From contig NZ_CP076326.1 in assembly GCF_018771565.1 (NCBI RefSeq), positions 3,100,001 to 3,164,000 of the forward strand: a stretch of 64,000 nt of DNA. Reading direction: 5' to 3'. The first letter of the stretch is position 1. Each line of letters opens with the position of its first letter. Of the stretch, positions 1 through 7,661 are shown one piece after another. The notes beneath the pieces are model-generated. The model did not search any database and had not been told where the DNA came from. It was given only the letters and a program-made list of their open reading frames with translations. The position numbers and the translations under genes were made by a program. Source of the stretch: Thermoflexus hugenholtzii (lineage in GTDB: Bacteria; Chloroflexota; Anaerolineae; Thermoflexales; Thermoflexaceae).

Positions 1-494
1 TCTATCCGAACGCCCGCGTGCTCTTCGCCGGGCCTTACCGGAACGTCCTGGGGGAGGAGGCCTACGCCCGCCGGCTGGCGCCCCTCTTTGAGCGCTACCG
101 GGACCACTGGACCTTCGTGGGGGTGCTGGAGCCGGAGGAGATGGCGGCCTTCTACGCCAGCTGCGACGTGGTGGTGCTTCCCAGCTGGAACGCCACCGAG
201 TCCTTCGGCCTGGTGCAGGTGGAGGCGATGCTGTGCGGAACCCCGGTGGTGGCCAGCGATCTGCCGGGGGTGCGGGTGCCGACGCAGACGACAGGGATGG
301 GGTTGACCTTCCCCCCGCGGGACAGCCGGGCGCTGGCCCAGGCGATCCTGCGGGTGCTGGCGGAGCGCCCGGCCTTCTGCCGGCCCCGGGAGTGGGTGGC
401 CCAGCACTATAATACGGAGCGAACCGCCGCCGCTTATGAGGCGCTTTTCGAGGAGCTGCGGGCGTCCCGGGACCGGAGGAAGAAAGGAGATTGA
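1..494 (+). CDS. GT4-family glycosyltransferase, C-terminal part (5' end outside window)
   Basis: The gene enters from the left edge; the frame is open from base 3 and about 163 residues are visible. They form the second Rossmann half of a GT-B glycosyltransferase of family 4. The start reads like the family's sugar-nucleotide domain (PNARVLFAGPYR), and the donor-binding E-x7-E motif is present in ESFGLVQVEA. The enzyme should move a sugar from a nucleotide donor to a lipid or polysaccharide acceptor in the cytoplasm; the substrate cannot be told. A methyltransferase and a GT39-like membrane enzyme follow on the same strand, which suggests a surface-glycan locus. The family assignment is firm, the specific role is inference. 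Confidence 0.9.
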   Translation, partial: YPNARVLFAGPYRNVLGEEAYARRLAPLFERYRDHWTFVGVLEPEEMAAFYASCDVVVLPSWNATESFGLVQVEAMLCGTPVVASDLPGVRVPTQTTGMGLTFPPRDSRALAQAILRVLAERPAFCRPREWVAQHYNTERTAAAYEALFEELRASRDRRKKGD

Positions 495-496
495 AA

Positions 497-799
497 ATGG
501 CGATCCGCGGGCTGTTTGTTCGGAATTTCCGTTCGATCGAGCGTGTAGATTGTAGATCTGGAGCTCGCACCTACCACAGCGAGGCGTTCCTGGGCGCCCT
601 TCTGGCTCAGGTGGCCCGGGGCGCGCTCCGGCCTGCGGATCTGGCGTGTTATTTCGTGGAACGAAAGGACGGCGTTTCGGTCTTCACGCGTCAGCATGTG
701 AACGAGCGCGGCCAGATCGAAGGGGGGTTGCGGACGTTTGTGGAGGCGGAGCTGGAGGATCTCCGTGTCTTCCTCGGTGTGCCCGAGGCCTCCGAATGA
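497..799 (+). pseudogene. Relic of an AAA/DUF3696-type ATPase (N- and C-terminal pieces joined)
   Basis: This 100-residue ORF starts three bases after the glycosyltransferase stop. Its first residues (LFVRNFRSIERVD) look like the opening strand of AAA15/SMC-like ATPases. From about residue 37 onward (LLAQVARGALRPADLACYF, then VNERGQIEGGLRTF) it looks like the extreme C-terminus of DUF3696-type ATPases, where an acidic helix follows a VDExGRI-like strand. The Walker A, Walker B and signature regions between these ends, normally some 250 residues or more, are missing. I infer an internal deletion that left a fused stub. The reading frame is intact, so a small functional protein is not excluded. 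The similarity is from memory of the family and would need a profile search. Confidence 0.45.
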
Positions 800-824
800 G
801 AACGACCTCTCAGGAGAAGCCGCG

Positions 825-947
825 ATGCCCTCCCGCCTCATCCTCCTGGACGAATGGCTGTTCTCTCATCTCCAGGGTGAGGAGGGAAGCGAGCCCCAGC
901 GACAGGCTCAAGAGATCCTTCCCAAAAGTTTAAGCATAGGGATCTGA
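825..947 (+). pseudogene. 40-residue remnant after the ATPase relic
   Basis: A short ORF begins 25 bases after the ATPase relic with MPSRLILLDEWLFSHLQ and stops after 40 residues. It is preceded by CAGGAGAAGCCGCG, a usable ribosome binding site. The opening looks like the start of a longer protein that was cut short, perhaps the partner of the ATPase, but I do not recognise the family. Its position directly behind the relic suggests that both decayed together. It may also be a chance ORF. Confidence 0.25.
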
Positions 948-986
948 GGCGTTCGTCCGCTCGTATCTCACCCGTCTGGACGGATC

Positions 987-1781
987 GTGATGGCCCCCGA
1001 TTTCCTCTGGCTCCATTTGAAGGAGGTGCCTGCCTTCCGGGCGCTGCTGCGGGCGGTGGAGGCCCGGTTCTACCAGAGCCTGGAGATGCCGGAGCCGGTC
1101 CTGGATCTGGGCTGCGGGGACGGGCACTTCGCCTCCGTGGCCTTCCCGGGGAAGGCGTGGGTCGGGCTGGACCCCGAATGGGGGCCTCTGAAGGAGGCCG
1201 CCGCCCGCCGGGCCTACCGGTGGGTGGTGCAGGCCGATGGCGCCCGCATGCCCTTCCCCTCGTCCTTCTTCGGGACCGTGGTCAGCAACTCGGTCCTGGA
1301 GCATATCCCTCCGGTGGAGGCCGTCCTGGCGGAGGTGGCCCGGGTGCTGCGGCCGGGAGGCTTCTTCCTGTTCTGCTCGCCCAGCCATCGCTTTGTCGAG
1401 TTCCTCTCGCTCTATCGGCTGCTGCGCCGGCTGCGGCTGCCATGGGCTGCGGAGGCCTACGGCCGGCTCTTCAACCGCATCTCCCGTCACCATCATTGCG
1501 ATGCCCCCGAGGTCTGGGCGGCCCGGCTGGAGCGGGCCGGCCTGCGCCCCCTCCGCTGGTGGTTCTATTTCTCCCCGGGCGCCACGGCCTTGCTGGAGTG
1601 GGGCCACCCGTATGGGCTGCCTTCCCTGATCTACAAAAAGCTCCTCGGCCGTTGGATCCTCGCCCCTTGGCGGTGGAGCCTGCGGCCGGTGGAGCGGATC
1701 CTGCGGCCGTTCTACGAGGAGCCCCCGGGCCCGGAGGGCGCGTATTTCTTTATGATCGCGCGAAAAGAGGGAGGCGGATAG
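987..1781 (+). CDS. Class I SAM-dependent methyltransferase
   Basis: The 264-residue protein has the SAM-binding glycine motif VLDLGCGDGHFA near residue 38, an acidic strand end (VGLDPEW) about 20 residues later, and the post-motif LEHIPPVEAVLAEVARVLRPGG typical of Methyltransf_11-type enzymes (shown here only to name it). It should transfer a methyl group from S-adenosylmethionine to a small molecule or glycan; the acceptor is unknown. It ends four bases before the GT39-like gene, so the two are very likely cotranscribed, which favours a role in modifying a surface sugar or lipid. The start at 987 was preferred because the GTGATG context is short and the conserved fold begins soon after. Confidence 0.85.
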   Translation: MMAPDFLWLHLKEVPAFRALLRAVEARFYQSLEMPEPVLDLGCGDGHFASVAFPGKAWVGLDPEWGPLKEAAARRAYRWVVQADGARMPFPSSFFGTVVSNSVLEHIPPVEAVLAEVARVLRPGGFFLFCSPSHRFVEFLSLYRLLRRLRLPWAAEAYGRLFNRISRHHHCDAPEVWAARLERAGLRPLRWWFYFSPGATALLEWGHPYGLPSLIYKKLLGRWILAPWRWSLRPVERILRPFYEEPPGPEGAYFFMIARKEGGG

Positions 1782-1785
1782 CCCC

Positions 1786-3750
1786 ATGGCCCGGCGGATC
1801 GCGAGCGCGCTGGCTTTCCTCTTCGCGGGCCTTCTGGCCATGTTCGCGCAGGGACTGCTGGACGCCAGCCCCCGGGAAGCTCCGGACCCGCGGGCGTTCG
1901 GGGTTTATGCGGGGGCGCTGGCCCTGTTCCTCTGGGCCCTTCGGCAGGAGCCAGCCTGGCTGGAGGGGGAACGTCCCAGCGTCTCAACTCCCAGCCCCTC
2001 GCCTTCCGGTCGCCCCTTCTGGGCCGTCCTGAGCCTGGGGCTGGCCGCGCTGGCTTTCCTTGAGTCCGGCGGCAACCGTTTCCGGCTCCCCGGGGTGATC
2101 GCGTGGGGGCTGGCGGTGGCGGCCTGGCTGGCCGCGTGGTGGGACGCGCCGCTCCCACGATGGCCCCGGGAGGGGCTGCGGGTGCATGGGTGGCATCTGC
2201 TGCTCCTGCTCGTCCTGGGGCTCGGGATCGGCTTCCGCTACTGGGATCTCTGGAACCTTCCCCTGGATGTGAACAGCGACCACGCCGAGAAGCTCCTCGA
2301 CGTGCGGGACGTCCTGAACGGGGAGTATCGGATCTTTTTTCCCCGGAACACCGGGCGGGAGGCCTTCCAGTTTTATCTGGCGGCGGCGACAATCCGGCTC
2401 TTCGGGATGCCGCTGCATAAGTTCACCCTCCAGGTGGGGACGGCCTTCATCGGGGTCCTGCTCCTGCCCGCCCTCTATCTGCTCGGCGCGGCCCTGTGGG
2501 GGCGGCATGGGGGGCTGTGGACGATGTTCCTGGGGGCTGTGGCCTCCTGGGCGGTGATCCCGTCCCGGGTGGGGTTGCGCTACCCCTTCCTGCCCACCTT
2601 CGCCGCCTGGTCCCTGGCCTTCCTCATCCGGGGGCTGCGCTCCGGCCGTCGGGCGGACTTCCTGGGGATGGGATGGTTCCTGGGGATCGGCCTGTATGGC
2701 TACTCCCCCTTTCGGGGGATGATCGCTGCGCTCCCGGCCGCCTTCCTGCTCGTGTGGGGGATCCGTCGGGGCTGGCGGACCGCCGAAGGGTGGCGCCAGA
2801 TGCGGGATTTCATCCTTGGCATGCTCACGGCCCTCCCGGTCCTGGCCCCCATGCTCCGCTTCATCGTGGAGTCCCCCGAGGTGTTCTTCTATCGCCTGAT
2901 GACCCGGGTCTCCACCTGGGAGAAGCCCCTCGAGGGGGATCCGCTGTGGATCCTTCTCGATAACCTGCGGCGGGCGCTGTTGATGTTCCACTGGACGGGC
3001 GACGAGGTGTATGTGGCGACGATTCCCCTGCGGCCGATGCTGGATCCCGTGATGGGAGCCCTGCTGGTCCTGGGTGGAGCGGCTGCGTTCGGGTGGATGA
3101 TCCGCCGACGGGATCCCGTCCCCCTGGCGGCGCTGGCAGCCGGTTTCGTGATGCTCTTCCCCTCGGCGTATAACCTCTCATTCCCGCGGGAGAATCCCAG
3201 CACGGTGCGGGCGGCCGGCGCCCTGCCTTCCGTCCTCGCCCTCGCCGCGCTGGTCCCGGCGATGTGGACCGCATGGTGGGGCCGCGCGGGCGCGCGGCGA
3301 TGGCTGGGGTGGGGGATCGCCGGGCTGCTGGCGTTGGCGTTGATCCGCCTGAACGCCGCACGTGTTTTTGAGACATACGCGCAGTCCTACTGCCACCATG
3401 TTCTCAACGCTTCGGATGCGGCGGAGATCCTGCGCGGCTTCTATGTGGGGGGCGGCCCGCCCACGAACGCCTTCTACGTGGCCTATCCTTACTGGTTCGA
3501 TTCGCGGCTGATCGGGATGTGGCTGGGGGATCTGGACTGGCCCTACACGGTCTGGTATGAGGATCTGCCCCAGGTGGTGGCCCGGCATCGCCGGCTGCCG
3601 GGCCCCAAGCTGTATCTGGTGCATCCGGAGGACGAGGCCACCCGGGCCGTCCTGCAGGCGGCGTATCCCCGGGGGTGGTGGGCGTGGCGGCCGCGCACCC
3701 GCTGCGACGGCCTGGGGATCCGGGTGTTCCACGTTCCACCGGATTCATGA
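1786..3750 (+). CDS. GT39/ArnT-like polytopic membrane glycosyltransferase
   Basis: This 654-residue protein is almost wholly hydrophobic, with about a dozen predicted membrane spans from residue 5 to about 520 and a soluble C-terminal part of about 130 residues. The first large outer loop carries the acidic motif DVNSDHAEKLLD at residues 161-172, as in GT-C enzymes of the PMT/ArnT family, which use polyprenyl-phosphate-linked sugars on the outer face of the membrane. The following NTGREAFQFYLAA segment is also typical. It should glycosylate an extracytoplasmic lipid or protein. It is coupled to the upstream methyltransferase by a 4-bp gap, and a strong hairpin follows its stop. The exact donor is unknown. 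Confidence 0.8.
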   Translation: MARRIASALAFLFAGLLAMFAQGLLDASPREAPDPRAFGVYAGALALFLWALRQEPAWLEGERPSVSTPSPSPSGRPFWAVLSLGLAALAFLESGGNRFRLPGVIAWGLAVAAWLAAWWDAPLPRWPREGLRVHGWHLLLLLVLGLGIGFRYWDLWNLPLDVNSDHAEKLLDVRDVLNGEYRIFFPRNTGREAFQFYLAAATIRLFGMPLHKFTLQVGTAFIGVLLLPALYLLGAALWGRHGGLWTMFLGAVASWAVIPSRVGLRYPFLPTFAAWSLAFLIRGLRSGRRADFLGMGWFLGIGLYGYSPFRGMIAALPAAFLLVWGIRRGWRTAEGWRQMRDFILGMLTALPVLAPMLRFIVESPEVFFYRLMTRVSTWEKPLEGDPLWILLDNLRRALLMFHWTGDEVYVATIPLRPMLDPVMGALLVLGGAAAFGWMIRRRDPVPLAALAAGFVMLFPSAYNLSFPRENPSTVRAAGALPSVLALAALVPAMWTAWWGRAGARRWLGWGIAGLLALALIRLNAARVFETYAQSYCHHVLNASDAAEILRGFYVGGGPPTNAFYVAYPYWFDSRLIGMWLGDLDWPYTVWYEDLPQVVARHRRLPGPKLYLVHPEDEATRAVLQAAYPRGWWAWRPRTRCDGLGIRVFHVPPDS

Positions 3751-3754
3751 AGCC

Positions 3755-3780
3755 GAGGGGGGCGCAGTCGCGCCCCCCTC
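3755..3780. terminator. Bidirectional terminator hairpin between convergent genes
   Basis: An 11-bp perfect stem (GAGGGGGGCGC paired with GCGCCCCCCTC) closes a 4-base AGTC loop. It sits between the stop of the plus-strand GT39-like gene and the stop of the minus-strand DoxX-like gene and could end both transcripts. No clear T-run follows, so its strength is uncertain. Confidence 0.6.
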
Positions 3781-3801
3781 CGTGAGGCTGGACGAAACGG
3801 C

Positions 3802-4317
3802 TCAGGCCGGCCGCCGCTGCAGGGTCAGCTCCTCCACCGGCTGGAGGATGACGCCGATCCAGAAGCCCAGCAGCATCAGCTGCGAGAAGAACATCACCAG
3901 GTTAATCCCCGAGGTGGAGGGGCTGGTATGGCCGGCGGCCAGGCCGAAGAAGGCGTTCATGGTCATCCCGCCCAGCAGGGCGATGGCCACCAGGATCCCG
4001 GCGACCCGGCGCAGGACGCCGTTCAGGCGATGGGCCAGGAACAGCAAGTAGAGGGCGCCGGCGATCAGGCCCAGGCCGGCCAGCAACTCGCCCCACTGGA
4101 CCAGGTTGCCGAACAGCGTCGCATTGGCCGTGGCCGGGCCGGTGAGGAAGGACTTCATCCAGGGATACGGGTTCTTCTCGGCGAAGCGGGCCAGGGTCTG
4201 AGGCAGAGCCTTCACAAACCCGCCGCCGGTCTCCAGCTTCTCCAGACCGCCGCGCAGCCACTCATAGCCCAGGACGATCTGGATGAGCAGCAACCAGATG
4301 CGCGCCATGCGCTCCAT
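3802..4317 (-). CDS. DoxX/DoxD-like four-helix membrane protein
   Basis: The 171-residue protein has four hydrophobic segments (about residues 8-25, 75-95, 102-125 and 135-155). The first contains IVLGYEWLRGGLEKL, resembling the start of DoxX/DoxD-type proteins. Relatives of this family are subunits of thiosulfate:quinone oxidoreductase or poorly defined membrane redox proteins. No cofactor-binding motif stands out here. It is flanked by a convergent glycosyltransferase and a repeat-filled intergenic stretch, so context gives no further clue. The ATG start is preceded by AAAGGAGGTCGGCG. Membrane topology is well supported, the biochemical role is not. Confidence 0.7.
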   Translation of the reverse strand: MERMARIWLLLIQIVLGYEWLRGGLEKLETGGGFVKALPQTLARFAEKNPYPWMKSFLTGPATANATLFGNLVQWGELLAGLGLIAGALYLLFLAHRLNGVLRRVAGILVAIALLGGMTMNAFFGLAAGHTSPSTSGINLVMFFSQLMLLGFWIGVILQPVEELTLQRRPA

Positions 4318-4814
4318 CGCCGACCTCCTTTGGAAGGATCTTTCCGCTTCTCACTCTAAGCGGAAGGTCGGAGGCCCGGTAGAGGCGCGCGTCCCGATTT
4401 TCCCGGGACATGTGTCCCGGAACTCCCGGGACCTATCGGGGCCGCAGGAGCTGCGGTCCGAGGCGAAAGCCCCTCCTACGTAAGCCGAAATTCATTTCGG
4501 CCTCCTCCCGTGGGCGCAGCTTTCGCCGCGGCCTTGCGGGATCGAAGGAGGGTTCGGGGTGAAAGCTCCTCCTGCAGAAAAATCGATTCTTGTAGGAGCG
4601 GCTTCAGCCGCGATCCTTGCAGGGTCGAAGACCGAGGTTTGGGGCCGTAGGGGCGGCTTTAGCCGCGACTTGTGGCATCGAAGACGGGAAGTTCGGAGCT
4701 AAAGCCCCTCCTACCAGAAACCATCTTTTTGTAGGAGCGGCTTTAGCCGCGACCTTTGTGTCATCGAAGACGGAGGTTCGGAGTTATCGGAGCGGCTTCA
4801 GCCGCGACCTTCGC
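4318..4814. repeat. Intergenic cluster of REP/MITE-like 68-bp elements and hairpins
   Basis: No gene is visible in this 497-base gap. It is built from short repeats. The module GTAGGAGCGGCTTNNGCCGCGA occurs at 4592-4613, 4647-4668 (GTAGGGG variant), 4731-4752 and, degenerate at its left end, 4787-4807. The copy at 4647 pairs with AAAGCCCCTCCTAC at 4701-4714, so that 4647-4714 forms a 68-bp element with 14-bp imperfect terminal inverted repeats. A separate hairpin GCCGAAATTCATTTCGGC lies at 4484-4501. The left part (4389-4435) is a nest of TCCCGGGA palindromes. The same modules recur at 43.6 kb. Such elements are usually mobilised in trans; no transposase is present in the window. Confidence 0.85.
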
Positions 4815-5069
4815 TCAGCGGCGGGGGAGGGGGAGGGAAGTGAGCCCCAGCAGGAGGAGCGCCCCCAGGAGCCCGGGGAGGACGGCGGTGGTCCCAAGCT
4901 GACCGAAGCCCGGGGCCAGGAGGCGCCCGGCCGCGTGGCCCAGGATCATCCCCAGGCACCCGAGGATCAGATCCCCGATCAAACGGCGGGCCCCGCCGCC
5001 GGCCAGGACGTGTCGGATCAGCCCGGCCCCCACGCCGAGGAAGAGGAGCAGAACAGGGGTGGTCCACAT
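4815..5069 (-). CDS. 84-residue hydrophobic membrane protein coupled to the XRE regulator
   Basis: The protein starts at MWTTPVLLLF and has three hydrophobic stretches (about residues 4-21, 30-50 and 61-80) rich in Gly, Ala and Leu, with a basic end (PLPRR). Its ATG overlaps the stop codon of the upstream regulator as TGATG, a one-base overlap that implies translational coupling. The glycine-zipper-like spacing recalls small stress membrane proteins of the YeaQ/GlsB type, but this is only a resemblance. A membrane partner made together with a double-HTH regulator suggests a sensing or anti-regulator role, which is inference. I do not recognise a specific family. Confidence 0.65.
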   Translation of the reverse strand: MWTTPVLLLFLGVGAGLIRHVLAGGGARRLIGDLILGCLGMILGHAAGRLLAPGFGQLGTTAVLPGLLGALLLLGLTSLPLPRR

Positions 5070-5746
5070 CACAGGGTGATCTCCAGCAGATCTTCGGCGA
5101 TGTGCCGGAGCCGATCCGCGGGCAGCTCCGACAGGCGCATGGCCAGGCGCAGATAGGGCAGGTGCACAGGAGCGGTCACGAAGGCCCGCACCTCCGGCGG
5201 GAGCGCGCGGAACCCTTCGATCTGATCCAGCAGGATGGCGGCCTGCCCGATGGGACTCTCCGCGTCCCGCAAGTCGGCCAGGGAAAGCCCCAGATGGGCC
5301 GCCAGGCGTTCCAGTTCCACCAGGGGGATCGGGCGCTCGCCGGATTCGTAGGCGCGGAGCCGCCGGGGGGTGCATCCCAGGGCGGCGGCCACCTCCCGCA
5401 GGCTCTTCCCCGCAGCCTCCCGGGCCTGGCGCAGGATCAGCCCGATGACCCGGTGCCGGAGGGCGATGAACTCCGGAGCCGCCTCCGCTATCTCCTCCTC
5501 CGGCGATGCGTTCCGCTGATCCGGTTCCAGGAGGGCGGAGAGGGGCGTCTGGAAAAACCAGGCCAGGACCTCCAGCTCCGGCAGGGTGGGATCCTGCCGC
5601 CCGGCCTCGTAGGCCCGATAGCGCGCAGGGGAGATCCCCAGCAGGGCGGCGCAGGCCTGGACCGTGCGGCCGGCCCGCTCCCGGGCCTGCCGCAGGGCGA
5701 TCCCGACGATCTTCCGGCGCAACGTCAAACGTTCTTGTTCGTCCAT
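5069..5746 (-). CDS. Transcriptional regulator with two tandem XRE-type HTH domains
   Basis: The 225-residue protein (start chosen at MDEQERLTLRR; upstream in-frame residues lack family character) contains two Cro/C1-type helix-turn-helix domains, at about residues 14-72 and 98-160. They are clearly related to each other: both contain a xxGxxLRQARExAG helix, then RAYEAG or RAYESG in the recognition region. A helical tail of about 65 residues follows. Internal duplication lets one chain bind two half-sites. It is divergent from the ubiA-like gene, with shared -10-like sequence between them, so regulation of that gene or of its own operon is plausible. It ends overlapping a small membrane protein. 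Confidence 0.85.
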   Translation of the reverse strand: MDEQERLTLRRKIVGIALRQARERAGRTVQACAALLGISPARYRAYEAGRQDPTLPELEVLAWFFQTPLSALLEPDQRNASPEEEIAEAAPEFIALRHRVIGLILRQAREAAGKSLREVAAALGCTPRRLRAYESGERPIPLVELERLAAHLGLSLADLRDAESPIGQAAILLDQIEGFRALPPEVRAFVTAPVHLPYLRLAMRLSELPADRLRHIAEDLLEITL

Positions 5747-5808
5747 CGGCAGACGATCCTCACAGGATCCCCCGGGCGTTCGACGGGGCAATTCGACCTT
5801 TGCTCGAT

Positions 5809-5816
5809 ATTATAAT
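5809..5816. promoter_or_regulatory. Overlapping divergent -10 boxes between XRE regulator and ubiA-like gene
   Basis: The sequence ATTATAAT holds TATAAT on the plus strand (5811-5816) and also on the minus strand (5809-5814). Each would serve one of the two divergent genes. Convincing -35 boxes are lacking on both sides, so an activator or extended contacts may be needed. The double-HTH regulator encoded next door is the obvious candidate to bind here. Confidence 0.4.
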
Positions 5817-5858
5817 GGGAAAGGCAGGGATCCAGATGAGAGGAGGGGAAGCTGTCGG

Positions 5859-6758
5859 ATGAAAGCCCTCGTCTGGCCACGGGGCCGCACGCTGGCCGCG
5901 CTGGCCCGTTCCATGCGGCCGCGCCAGTGGATCAAGAATGTGTTCATCTTCGCCCCGCTGGTGTTCGATGAGAAACTGCTCCGCCCGGAGCCCCTGGGGC
6001 GCACCGTCGCCGGCTTCCTGATCCTGTGCCTGCTCTCCGGCGCGGTTTACCTCTTTAACGACCTCCAGGATCTGGAAAGAGACCGGCAGCACCCGCGCAA
6101 GCGGAACCGTCCCCTGGCTGCGGGGGAGCTGGATCCTCGGGTAGCGTGGGGGGCGACCCTGCTCATCCCCCTCGGGCTGGCCTATCCGGCCCTCGCCCTG
6201 GACCCCCTCTTCGCCCTCCTCGCCTACGTCTACTGGGGGCTTAACCTGGCCTACTCCCTCTGGCTGAAGCATCAGGTGATCCTGGATGTGCTGGCCCTGG
6301 CCAGCGGCTACGTGCTGCGGGTCGCCGCGGGCGTGCCCCTGGTTCAGGTGGAACGGTTCTCCCCCTGGCTTTATCTGTGCACGCTGCTTCTGGCCCTTTT
6401 CATCGGCTTCGCCAAGCGACGCCAGGAGATCATCCTGCTCGGCGAGAACGCCCGCAACCACCGGGCGATCCTGGAGGAATACACCGTCCGCTTCCTGGAC
6501 GAGATGATGGGCGTGGTGATGGCCGCCACCATCGTGGCCTATTCCCTTTACACCTTTTCCGCCCCCAACCTTCCTTCCAACCACGCCATGATGTTGACCA
6601 TCCCCTTCGTGCTGTATGGGATCTTCCGCTATCTCTATCTCATTCACGTCCGAGGGGAGACCGCGCCGCCGGACGAGCTGGTTTTGAAAGACCTCCCCCT
6701 TCTGCTCACCGTGATCCTCTGGGGGGTGACGGCGATCCTGATCCTCTACCTGATGTAG
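5859..6758 (+). CDS. UbiA-family prenyl-phosphate transferase (decaprenyl-phosphate phosphoribosyltransferase-like)
   Basis: The 299-residue polytopic protein begins MKALVWPRGR after a good GAGGAGGGG site; longer in-frame starts lie inside the regulator region and were rejected. Near residue 22 is SMRPRQWIKNVFIFAPLVF, the hallmark opening of the decaprenyl-phosphate 5-phosphoribosyltransferase branch of UbiA. The Mg-diphosphate motif NDLQDLERD follows near residue 62, and the second acidic motif is replaced by LDVLALASGY as in this branch. These enzymes join phosphoribose to a polyprenyl phosphate for arabinose-type or other cell-wall sugar donors. The partner oxidase/reductase genes are not in the window, so substrate is inference. 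Confidence 0.8.
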   Translation: MKALVWPRGRTLAALARSMRPRQWIKNVFIFAPLVFDEKLLRPEPLGRTVAGFLILCLLSGAVYLFNDLQDLERDRQHPRKRNRPLAAGELDPRVAWGATLLIPLGLAYPALALDPLFALLAYVYWGLNLAYSLWLKHQVILDVLALASGYVLRVAAGVPLVQVERFSPWLYLCTLLLALFIGFAKRRQEIILLGENARNHRAILEEYTVRFLDEMMGVVMAATIVAYSLYTFSAPNLPSNHAMMLTIPFVLYGIFRYLYLIHVRGETAPPDELVLKDLPLLLTVILWGVTAILILYLM

Positions 6759-6886
6759 CCGGAAGCGAGCCCGGGAAACGCTGAGGTCTCCTCGGATCCC
6801 CGGAAGGGACTGCGCAGGAAAGTGATAAAATTGGGAAAGGTGTTTCCCGGAATCGCCTGCGCCCTCCAGAGAGGCCCCGGCTGCGG

Positions 6887-7657
6887 ATGGTCGACCCGGC
6901 GATGGAGGCGCCCATGGAACACGTGACGCAGGAAGGGACGCCGCGCATTCGTTCCCTGCAGGCCACCCCGATGCCGGACGGGCGCCGGGTGGTGGTGGAG
7001 CTGGAGCTGGAGTTCGCGCCCTCCCCTCATCGCCCGGATCTGGAGCTCATCCTTTACAACGCCCGGGGAGAGGAGGTCCACTCCATGGCGGTCATGGAGG
7101 TGATGGAGCTCCGGCCGGCGTATGTGCTGCACCTGCGGCAGCCGGATCCTGGGGCGCCTTACCGGGTGGAAGCCCGGCTCCTCGCCGGGGATCGCGTGCT
7201 GGATCGCCAGGAAACGACGGTGCGCATCCCGGAGCCGATCACCGTCCAGGACGACGAGACCCTGCGCCGCATCCTCCGGGAGGCGCGCGTGATCGCCGTG
7301 GTGGGCCTCTCCGCGGATCCCGAACGGCCCAGCCATCAGGTGGCTTCGTATCTCCAGCGCCAGGGCTATCGGATCATCCCCGTGAACCCCACGATCCCGG
7401 AGGTCCTGGGGGAGCCCTCCTACCCGGATCTCCTCTCCGTCCCCGAACCGGTGGACGTGGTGGACGTTTTCCGGCCGGCCCGTTACGTCCCGGAGATCGT
7501 GGAGCAGGCCATCGCCAAAGGGGCGAAGGTGATCTGGATGCAGCTGGGGGTGATCCATTTCGAGGCCGCCCAGCGCGCCCGGGAGGCAGGCCTGCTGGTG
7601 GTGATGGACCGCTGTATGAAGATCGAGCATCAGCGCCTGTTGCGGACGGGAGCGTGA
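6887..7657 (+). CDS. CoA-binding-domain protein with an unassigned N-terminal beta domain
   Basis: The C-terminal half (about residues 125-256) is a CoA_binding_2 (YccU-like) Rossmann domain: VIAVVGLSADPERPSHQVA, then GYRIIPVNP, then VWMQLG-type and VMDRCMKIEH. Stand-alone relatives are about 140 residues long and bind CoA or a similar nucleotide. The N-terminal 120 residues are an extra domain of alternating strands (VVVELELEFAPSP, DLELILYNARGEEVHS, YRVEARLLAGDRVLD), probably a small beta sandwich that I cannot name. The start at 6887 or the in-frame ATG at 6914 are both possible. The next gene begins four bases after its stop, so the two are likely cotranscribed. Confidence 0.75.
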   Translation: MVDPAMEAPMEHVTQEGTPRIRSLQATPMPDGRRVVVELELEFAPSPHRPDLELILYNARGEEVHSMAVMEVMELRPAYVLHLRQPDPGAPYRVEARLLAGDRVLDRQETTVRIPEPITVQDDETLRRILREARVIAVVGLSADPERPSHQVASYLQRQGYRIIPVNPTIPEVLGEPSYPDLLSVPEPVDVVDVFRPARYVPEIVEQAIAKGAKVIWMQLGVIHFEAAQRAREAGLLVVMDRCMKIEHQRLLRTGA

Positions 7658-7661
7658 GCCG

